Part shown: in pieces, positions 5,619 through 10,152 of the stretch | Layout of the letters: every line of letters begins with the position of its first letter | Position numbering within the stretch: position 1 is the stretch's first letter | The notes under the pieces: model-generated | What the model saw: the letters and a program-made list of their open reading frames with translations, nothing else | What the model was told of the DNA's origin: nothing | The model's database searches: none | Source of the DNA: CADEFF01 sp964569315 | GTDB lineage: Bacteria > Pseudomonadota > Alphaproteobacteria > Dongiales > Dongiaceae | Assembly: GCA_964569315.1 (NCBI GenBank) | Contig: CAZMUZ010000128.1 | Coordinates: 1 to 10,152, forward strand | DNA: 10,152 nucleotides | Direction of reading: 5' to 3' | Program-made: the position numbers and the translations under genes

Positions 5619-7265
5619 ATGGCGCCCGCCGAGATTCCCGTTACGCCGTCGGCCTATGGCTATCCGCTGCTGATCAAGCAGCTTCTGCTCACACCGCTCG
5701 CCCACGCGCCGGACCAGGAAATCGTCTATCGCGACAGGCTGCGCTATCGCTATCGCGACTTCCGCGAGCGCATCGGACGCCTCGCCAGCGCACTCGTCGC
5801 CCAGGGTATTGGGCCCGGCGACACGGTCGCGGTGATGGATTGGGACAGCCATCGCTATCTCGAGGCCTATTTCGCGGTGCCGATGATGGGCGCGGTGCTG
5901 ATGACGGCGAACGTCCGGCTCACGCCCGACCAGATCCTGCATTGCCTCGACCATGCCGAGGCGGATCTCCTGCTGATCCATATGGATTTTCTGCCGATCC
6001 TGGAGGCGATCCGCGGCCGGCTGAAAACCGTTCGGCGCATCCTGCTGATAGCGGATGGCGCAGGCGCGCCGGCCGGCCCGCCGTTCGACGGCGAGTATGA
6101 GGCGCTGCTCGCAGCCGCGGCGCCCGACTACGAGTTCCCGGACTTCGACGAGAACACGCGCGCGACCACCTTCTACACCACCGGCACGACGGGTTTGCCG
6201 AAGGCGGTCTATTTCAGCCACCGCCAGCTCGTGCTGCATACGCTGGCCGTCGGCGTCACCTGCGGCACCAATCCGAGCGGACAATCCTTCCATCGCGGCG
6301 ACGTCTATATGCCGCTGACGCCGATGTTTCATGTCCATGGCTGGGGCCTGCCCTACCTCGCCACGCTCTATGGGGTGAAGCAGGTCTATCCCGGGCGCTA
6401 CCAGCCCGAGCTGCTGCTGAAGCTGATCGAGCAGGAGCGGGTGACCTTCTCCCATTGCGTCCCGACCATCCTGCAGATGCTGCTTGCCGCGCCGGAAGCG
6501 GCGGCGGTCGATTTCCACCGCTGGAAATGCGTGATCGGCGGCTCCGCCCTGCCGCAGGGCCTTGCCGAGGCCGGCATGGCAAGGGGCATCGATATCTGGA
6601 GCGGCTACGGCATGTCGGAGACCTGCCCGATCCTGACCACCGCGCAGCTCAAGCCGAACCGGCCGGCCCTGACGCCGGACGAGGAAACCGCGCGGCGCTG
6701 CAGGACCGGCCTCCCGATCGCCATGGTGGACCTGCGCGTCGTGGACGAGGCGATGAACGAGCTGCCCGCTGACGGCAGCAGCGTGGGCGAGATCGTGGTG
6801 CGCGCGCCCTGGCTTACCCAGGGCTATCTGCATGACGGGACCGCCTCGGAGGCGCTCTGGCGGGGCGGCTATCTCCATACCCAGGATGTCGCCACCCGCG
6901 ACGCAGAGGGCTACCTGCGGATCACCGACCGCATGAAAGATGTCATCAAGACCGGCGGCGAGTGGGTGTCGTCGCTGGAACTCGAGAGCCTGATCTCGCA
7001 ACATCCCGCGGTCGCCGAGGTCGCGGTGATCGGGGTCCCGGACGCGAAATGGGGCGAGCGGCCGCTGGCGCTGGTGGTCGCCCGGCCGGGCGAGGCGGCA
7101 GCGCTCGACGGCGATGCGCTCAAATGCCATATGCTCGGCTTCTGCCAAAGCGGCCTGCTGCCGAAATTCGCCGTACCGGAGCGCTATCTTCTGGTGGCCG
7201 CAATCGAGCGGACGAGCGTCGGCAAGCTCGACAAGAAACTGCTACGGCAGAAATACGGGCAATAG
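5619..7265 (+). CDS. AMP-dependent fatty acyl-CoA ligase (AlkK-like)
   Basis: Activates a carboxylic acid, probably a medium- or long-chain fatty acid, to its acyl-CoA through an acyl-adenylate. The 548-residue protein carries all ANL-superfamily motifs. The P-loop is TTFYTTGTTGLPKAVYFSH (about 183-201). MPLTPMFHVHGWGLPY lies at 231-246, VIGGSALP at 305-312 and SGYGMSETCP at 328-337. The hinge region holds TQDVATRDAEGYLRITDR and KDVIKTGGEWVSSLELE at 421-456, and SVGKLDKK has the catalytic Lys536. The N-terminal PLLIKQLLLTPL and MDWDSHRYLEAYFAVPMMGA resemble the AlkK-type medium-chain ligases. The ATG at 5619 is preceded by GGAGGGG at 8 nt; an in-frame ATG at 5511 would add 36 low-quality residues and cross the divergent promoter region. 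The exact chain length cannot be read from the sequence. Confidence 0.92.
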   Translation: MAPAEIPVTPSAYGYPLLIKQLLLTPLAHAPDQEIVYRDRLRYRYRDFRERIGRLASALVAQGIGPGDTVAVMDWDSHRYLEAYFAVPMMGAVLMTANVRLTPDQILHCLDHAEADLLLIHMDFLPILEAIRGRLKTVRRILLIADGAGAPAGPPFDGEYEALLAAAAPDYEFPDFDENTRATTFYTTGTTGLPKAVYFSHRQLVLHTLAVGVTCGTNPSGQSFHRGDVYMPLTPMFHVHGWGLPYLATLYGVKQVYPGRYQPELLLKLIEQERVTFSHCVPTILQMLLAAPEAAAVDFHRWKCVIGGSALPQGLAEAGMARGIDIWSGYGMSETCPILTTAQLKPNRPALTPDEETARRCRTGLPIAMVDLRVVDEAMNELPADGSSVGEIVVRAPWLTQGYLHDGTASEALWRGGYLHTQDVATRDAEGYLRITDRMKDVIKTGGEWVSSLELESLISQHPAVAEVAVIGVPDAKWGERPLALVVARPGEAAALDGDALKCHMLGFCQSGLLPKFAVPERYLLVAAIERTSVGKLDKKLLRQKYGQ

Positions 7266-7268
7266 CTG

Positions 7269-7287
7269 AGCCGGCCCACAGCCGGCT
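7269..7287. terminator. Hairpin between convergent ligase and GNAT genes
   Basis: AGCCGGC and GCCGGCT form a 7-bp perfect stem with the 5-nt loop CCACA, just after the ligase stop and overlapping the GNAT stop codon. Neither strand shows a clean T run next to the stem, so termination would be weak or need a factor. Its placement between convergent genes is the main support. Confidence 0.35.
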
Positions 7288-7822
7288 AAAGCGGCTTTCC
7301 CATCCGGAGCAGCGGCACGGCGATGCCGCCGCGGTCGTCCGAGAAGCGCTCGATCTCCCGATAGCCGCAGGCCTTGTAAAGCGGCTCGCCGGCCATGGTG
7401 GCGACGAGCTCCGCCCTGACGAAACCTTCCGCGCGGGCCGCCCGCTCGCAAAGCGTCAGGATCAGCCGGCCGACGCCGCGCCGCTTGTACTCGGGGTGCG
7501 TGTACATCGCGCGCACCCGCGCCGGGTCCCGGTTCGGATCCAGCAGCGCCGCGTCGCGGCCGGGCGACCGGTCTCCGCCATACAGGGTGGCGCGCCGGCT
7601 CCACCCGCCACAGCCTGCGATCGCGCCGCCCTGCTCCACGACGAAGTAGGTACCGTCCTCCACGAGCTGGGTGTCGAGGCCCATGATGGTCTTGCTCGAT
7701 TCGATCTGCGCCGCGTCGAGATAGGGCTTCAGCAGCTCGGCGATGGCGAGATCCATCAAGGCCGTCATTTCGGCCAGATCGGCACGGGCGGCCAGGCGGT
7801 GGGTTAGCGCTGCGGAGCTCAT
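7286..7822 (-). CDS. GNAT-family N-acetyltransferase
   Basis: Predicted acetyl-CoA-dependent N-acetyltransferase of 178 residues; the acceptor is unknown. Acetyl-CoA-binding motif A is clear: VRAMYTHPEYKRRGVGRLIL (103-122), with R114/R115-G-V-G118 forming the pyrophosphate loop. It is followed by motif B-like ELVATMAGEPLYKACGYREIERF (138-160), where the Tyr/Cys-Gly-Tyr pattern is common in GNATs. The N-terminal half has GTYFVVEQGGAIAGCGGW, a typical beta-strand pair. The start is set at the ATG at 7822, which fits the usual GNAT N-terminus; an in-frame ATG at 7873 would add 17 residues without a better ribosome site. The long open frame further upstream crosses the ahpD terminator and is not part of the gene. 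It appears to be its own transcription unit. Confidence 0.85.
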   Translation of the reverse strand: MSSAALTHRLAARADLAEMTALMDLAIAELLKPYLDAAQIESSKTIMGLDTQLVEDGTYFVVEQGGAIAGCGGWSRRATLYGGDRSPGRDAALLDPNRDPARVRAMYTHPEYKRRGVGRLILTLCERAARAEGFVRAELVATMAGEPLYKACGYREIERFSDDRGGIAVPLLRMGKPL

Positions 7823-8024
7823 GACACCCGTGACCCCCGTCTGTCGCGGGGATGGCCTGCCGATTAATTCCATAGGCGGCGGCCCGGCCGCAACTGCCGG
7901 GATGCACAGGTCGAAGGACGGCGCTGCCTGCATACCGCAAAGAAAAACGGGATCCGACCGATGCCGGAATCCCGTCTTGGCTAGCGCCCCTTCCGCCCCG
8001 CGGCGGTCCAGGCTGGGCAAGACA
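7823..8024. other. 202-base intergenic region between GNAT and ahpD
   Basis: This holds the GNAT leader and promoter region and the ahpCD terminator. I see no credible small gene or RNA in it. The GNAT promoter is probably between the terminator and 7823; no clear -35/-10 pair is evident. Confidence 0.5.
7943..7975 (-). terminator. Intrinsic terminator of the ahpC-ahpD transcript
   Basis: Read on the minus strand, arms ACGGGAT and ATCCCGT (7975-7969 and 7953-7947) pair perfectly. They continue inward with CCG/CGG after one bulged base and run straight into five T residues (7947-7943, the first being the last stem base). The element lies about 50 nt beyond the ahpD stop. Stem, bulge and U tract together make this the best terminator in the window, and it separates ahpCD from the GNAT gene. 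Confidence 0.8.
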
Positions 8025-8576
8025 TCATGCGGCCGCGGCCCTATTGCCGCCGATCGCGGCCTCGCCATCGAGCGTCGCCGCCACCGCATGGACGACCGCG
8101 GCGATCCGCACCGCCGCCTGCACAGCCTCCGGGGAGAGGCCATGCTGTCGCGCGATTTTCTCGTGCGAGTCCATGCATGTGCCGCAGCCATTGATGGCCG
8201 AGACGGCGAGCGACCATAGCTCGAAATCCACCTTGTCCACACCCGGCTTCGCCATGACGTTCATACGGAGCTTCGCCGGCAGGGTCCGGTATTCCGGCGC
8301 CGAGACGAGATGGGTGAAGCGATAGTAGATGTTGTTCATCGCCATGATGGAGGCGGCCGCCTTCGCGGCTTCGAGCGCTTCCGGCGAGAGCTTCGGGCCG
8401 AACTCGCCGATCACCGCCGCCAGGACCTCGGCGTTGCGCGAGGCGAGCGCGCTCGCGATGAAGGTGCCGGCGCGCTGCTGCTCGGTGAGCGCAGGCTCGG
8501 CCGCGAGGCTCGACAGGTTGAGCCGCTGATCCTTGGCATATTCGGGAAGTCGCTGCTTCAGGCTCTCGATCGACAT
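8025..8576 (-). CDS. ahpD: Alkyl hydroperoxide reductase AhpD
   Basis: Reduces oxidised AhpC, with weak peroxidase activity of its own. In Mycobacterium tuberculosis AhpD links AhpC to the dihydrolipoamide pool through SucB and Lpd; that link is inferred here. The protein has 183 residues, within the usual range, and belongs to the carboxymuconolactone decarboxylase/AhpD fold. The full catalytic set is visible: E119, C131, C134 and H138 in AINGCGTCMDSHEK, spaced exactly as Glu118/Cys130/Cys133/His137 of the mycobacterial enzyme. The start is the ATG at 8576, with GGAG 8 nt upstream; the in-frame ATG at 8585 would sit only 3 nt from the same GGAG. It lies 90 nt downstream of ahpC on the same strand and ends at an intrinsic terminator, so the two form an operon. 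Confidence 0.93.
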   Translation of the reverse strand: MSIESLKQRLPEYAKDQRLNLSSLAAEPALTEQQRAGTFIASALASRNAEVLAAVIGEFGPKLSPEALEAAKAAASIMAMNNIYYRFTHLVSAPEYRTLPAKLRMNVMAKPGVDKVDFELWSLAVSAINGCGTCMDSHEKIARQHGLSPEAVQAAVRIAAVVHAVAATLDGEAAIGGNRAAAA

Positions 8577-8585
8577 GACATACAC

Positions 8586-8613
8586 TCCGGTTTCGAATAT
8601 TCCGGTTTCGAAT
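8586..8613 (-). repeat. 13-bp tandem direct repeat just upstream of ahpD
   Basis: TCCGGTTTCGAAT (plus-strand reading) occurs at 8586-8598 and 8601-8613, identical and 2 nt apart. On the minus strand each unit reads ATTCGAAACCGGA; the unit nearer the gene supplies the GGA of the ahpD Shine-Dalgarno, and the distal one has CCGGAAT instead. Confidence 0.75.
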
Positions 8614-8619
8614 TCGTGG

Positions 8620-8647
8620 GGCGGGCCCGGCTGAGGCCGGACCCGCC
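8620..8647 (-). other. Intercistronic hairpin between ahpC and ahpD
   Basis: Twelve base pairs close a 4-nt loop. On the minus-strand RNA all twelve can pair, one as a G-U wobble (GGCGGGUCCGGC with GCCGGGCCCGCC, loop CUCA); on the plus strand the same position would be a C-A mismatch. No U tract follows. It sits 20 nt after the ahpC stop, consistent with an mRNA-stabilising or attenuating element between the two cistrons. Confidence 0.55.
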
Positions 8648-8666
8648 AGAGGCAAGCTTGCCGCCG

Positions 8667-9206
8667 TCAGGCGACCTTCAGCACCTCGTCGCCCTTCTGC
8701 CAGTTGCAGGGGCAGAGCTCATCGGTCTGCAGGGCGTCGAGCACCCGCAGCACTTCCTGTGGATTGCGGCCGACGCTGAGGTCGTTCACCGAGGCGAAGC
8801 GGATGGTGCCTTCGGGATCGACGATGAAGGTCGCGCGCAGCGCAACGCCCTCGTTCTTGTCGAGAACGCCCAGCGACTGCGAAAGCTCCCGCTTGATGTC
8901 GGCAAGCATCGCGAAGGGCAGATCCTTCAGGTCGGCATGGTTCTGCCGCCAGGCGAGATGCACGAACTCGCTGTCGGTCGAGACGCCATAGAGCACCGCG
9001 TCGCGATCGACGAAGTCGCGGTTGAGCTTGCCAAAGGCCGCGATTTCCGTCGGACAGACGAAGGTGAAGTCCTTCGGCCAGAAGAACACGACCTTCCACT
9101 TGCCCTCGTCCGACCGCTCGCTGACCTGGGCGAAGGCCTTCTTGATGTCCGTGGACACCACGGCCTTGAGGTCGAAGCTCGGGAATTTATCGCCAACTGT
9201 CAGCAT
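8667..9206 (-). CDS. ahpC: Alkyl hydroperoxide reductase AhpC (2-Cys peroxiredoxin)
   Basis: Cytosolic peroxiredoxin that reduces hydrogen peroxide, organic hydroperoxides and probably peroxynitrite. The 179-residue protein has the peroxidatic centre FWPKDFTFVCPTE with P44, T48 and C51, and R124 in the usual distal position. The resolving cysteine region is ELCPCNW (C165, C167), a two-cysteine C-terminal arrangement resembling mycobacterial AhpC, which works with AhpD. The start is the ATG at 9206, with a near-perfect AAGGAG 6 nt upstream; an in-frame upstream ATG at 9263 would overlap the promoter and OxyR region. It is the first gene of the ahpC-ahpD unit and diverges from oxyR across 107 nt, so OxyR control is likely. 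Confidence 0.95.
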   Translation of the reverse strand: MLTVGDKFPSFDLKAVVSTDIKKAFAQVSERSDEGKWKVVFFWPKDFTFVCPTEIAAFGKLNRDFVDRDAVLYGVSTDSEFVHLAWRQNHADLKDLPFAMLADIKRELSQSLGVLDKNEGVALRATFIVDPEGTIRFASVNDLSVGRNPQEVLRVLDALQTDELCPCNWQKGDEVLKVA

Positions 9207-9250
9207 CTTGTTCTCCTTGGAATGCGCGTGGATCGGCTTGACGAAGAAGG

Positions 9251-9284
9251 ATATAGGTGTCATTTTACAATCGTTCCAGACGAT
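9251..9284 (-). promoter_or_regulatory. Candidate ahpC promoter with OxyR-type palindrome
   Basis: A LysR-type palindrome ATCG-N7-CGAT lies at 9270-9284. On the minus strand a weak -35-like CTGGAA (9279-9274) inside the palindrome is followed, after 17 nt, by a -10-like CTATAT (9256-9251). It would start transcription about 38 nt before the ahpC ATG. A regulator site overlapping a poor -35 suits activation by OxyR; the same site lies 30 nt before the oxyR ATG, allowing autoregulation. The sites are assigned by eye. Confidence 0.45.
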
Positions 9285-9313
9285 AATTTCGATTAGTGTG
9301 ATTGAGAAAAGCG

Positions 9314-10152
9314 ATGGAGAATTTACCCACTCTCAAGCAGCTCCGGCACCTCGTCGCCCTCGCCGAGCACCGTCATTTCGGCAAGGCGGCGAAGGCCAGC
9401 TTCGTGACTCAATCGACCCTTTCGGCGAGCCTGAAGGAGCTCGAGGCTGTCCTCGGCGCGGCCCTGGTCGACCGTACCCGCCGGCAGGTTGCCTTCACCC
9501 CGCTCGGCGAGGAGACCGTGCAGCGCGCTCAGCGCCTCCTCGAGGAGGCCGAGGGCCTCGCCGGCGCCGCACGCGCCATGCGGGCGCCGCTGACCGGCAC
9601 GGTCCGGCTCGGGGTGATCCCGACCATCGGCCCGTTCCTGCTGCCGCGTATCCTGCCGGCGCTCCGGCGCGACTATCCGAAGCTCAAGCTCTATCTCCGC
9701 GAGGAGCAGACCGAACCGCTGCTGGAGCAGCTCAAGGCCGGGCGGCTCGATCTGCTGGTTCTGGCGCTGCCCCACGACGTGGGGGGCGCCGAGACGGCGC
9801 ATCTCTTCGACGACGCGTTCGCCGTTGCGGTGCGGGCCGACAACCCGTTGGCGAAGCTCTCGAAGATCGCACCGGACCGGATCGAGGCGGAGACGCTCCT
9901 GCTGCTCCAGGACGGCCATTGCCTTCGCGACCATGCGCTCTCCGCCTGCCGCCTCGGCTCGAAACCGCATTGGGACGCCTTCGAGGCGACGAGCCTGCAT
10001 ACTCTCGTGCAGATGGTCGAGAACGGGCTCGGCATCACGCTGCTGCCGCAGCTCGCGATCGATGGCGGCATCCTGCAAGGGACCGACATCCTGCTGCGAC
10101 CCGTCTCCGGCACCGCTCCGGCGCGAGAAATCGCGCTCGTCTGGCGCCGCGG
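9314..10152 (+). CDS. oxyR: Hydrogen peroxide-sensing LysR-type regulator OxyR (3' end outside window)
   Basis: Transcriptional regulator that senses H2O2 through a disulfide and activates peroxide-defence genes. The frame is open from the ATG at 9314 to the window end, giving 279 residues; about 25-30 are probably missing. The N-terminal LysR winged helix-turn-helix is at about 1-62 (LKQLRHLVALAEHRHFGKAA, SLKELEAVLG, FTPLGEE). The regulatory domain carries GVIPTIGPFLLP at 100-111 and the diagnostic redox segment LQDGHCLRDHALSAC at 198-212. C203 and C212 are spaced like Cys199/Cys208 of E. coli OxyR. The Shine-Dalgarno is weak (GAGAAA); an in-frame TTG at 9302 is a poorer alternative. It is divergent from ahpC, the classic target arrangement. 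Confidence 0.94.
   Translation, partial: MENLPTLKQLRHLVALAEHRHFGKAAKASFVTQSTLSASLKELEAVLGAALVDRTRRQVAFTPLGEETVQRAQRLLEEAEGLAGAARAMRAPLTGTVRLGVIPTIGPFLLPRILPALRRDYPKLKLYLREEQTEPLLEQLKAGRLDLLVLALPHDVGGAETAHLFDDAFAVAVRADNPLAKLSKIAPDRIEAETLLLLQDGHCLRDHALSACRLGSKPHWDAFEATSLHTLVQMVENGLGITLLPQLAIDGGILQGTDILLRPVSGTAPAREIALVWRR

Noticed and set aside
5475..7148. Open frame extending the SDR upstream by 558 codons, antisense to the acyl-CoA ligase
   Set aside because: The composition is the Arg/His/Asp/Gly-rich pattern of antisense frames in GC-rich genes; no domain is recognisable, and SDR homology begins at the ATG at 5474.
7823..8242. N-terminal extension of the GNAT frame through the ahpCD terminator into ahpD
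   Set aside because: The extension has no homology-like features and would place a strong terminator inside a coding region; the GNAT fold begins near the ATG at 7822.
8310..9296. 328-codon plus-strand open frame across ahpC and ahpD
   Set aside because: It is the antisense frame of two well-conserved genes and crosses their intergenic hairpin and repeat; no domain.
9323..10078. 251-codon minus-strand open frame
   Set aside because: It is antisense to oxyR, which is unmistakable on the plus strand; it shows shadow-type composition.

Overview
This is a GC-rich, densely packed chromosomal window from what looks like an alphaproteobacterium. Rhodospirillales is my guess, from the overall gene set (motB, Bpt-type ATE, AguB, AhpC/AhpD/OxyR) and the strong G/C bias at third codon positions; the sequence alone does not fix the genus. 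There are eleven protein genes, two of them cut by the window edges (motB at the left, oxyR at the right). I see no tRNA, rRNA, CRISPR array, insertion sequence or prophage. No gene-free stretch exceeds about 200 bases.

Layout. (1) 3-1601, plus strand: the end of motB (flagellar stator), then an RDD-family membrane protein. (2) 1604-2503, minus strand: a PAPS-dependent sulfotransferase whose stop lies 2 bases from the RDD stop. (3) 2692-4712, plus strand: bpt (leucyl-tRNA-protein transferase of the N-degron pathway), a 60-residue twin-arginine-like glycine-rich membrane peptide, and aguB (N-carbamoylputrescine amidase, polyamine synthesis). (4) 4722-5474, minus strand: an SDR oxidoreductase, divergent from (5) a plus-strand AlkK-like acyl-CoA ligase at 5619-7265. 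(6) 7286-7822, minus strand: a GNAT acetyltransferase. (7) 8025-10152: a peroxide-defence module with ahpC-ahpD on the minus strand and oxyR divergent on the plus strand.

The best-defined functional unit is the last one. OxyR keeps the redox cysteine pair in its regulatory domain. AhpC is a 2-Cys peroxiredoxin with a C-terminal CPC motif. AhpD carries the Glu/Cys/Cys/His set known to reduce AhpC in mycobacteria. The module has a candidate OxyR palindrome between oxyR and ahpC, an intercistronic hairpin between ahpC and ahpD, a 13-bp tandem repeat just before ahpD, and a convincing intrinsic terminator after ahpD.

I do not see a clearly new biological system. The observations most worth a second look are the RNA/DNA architecture of the ahpC-ahpD junction, the small twin-arginine-like gene between bpt and aguB, the inverted sulfotransferase between the RDD gene and bpt, and the inverted repeat in the SDR/ligase divergent promoter region.
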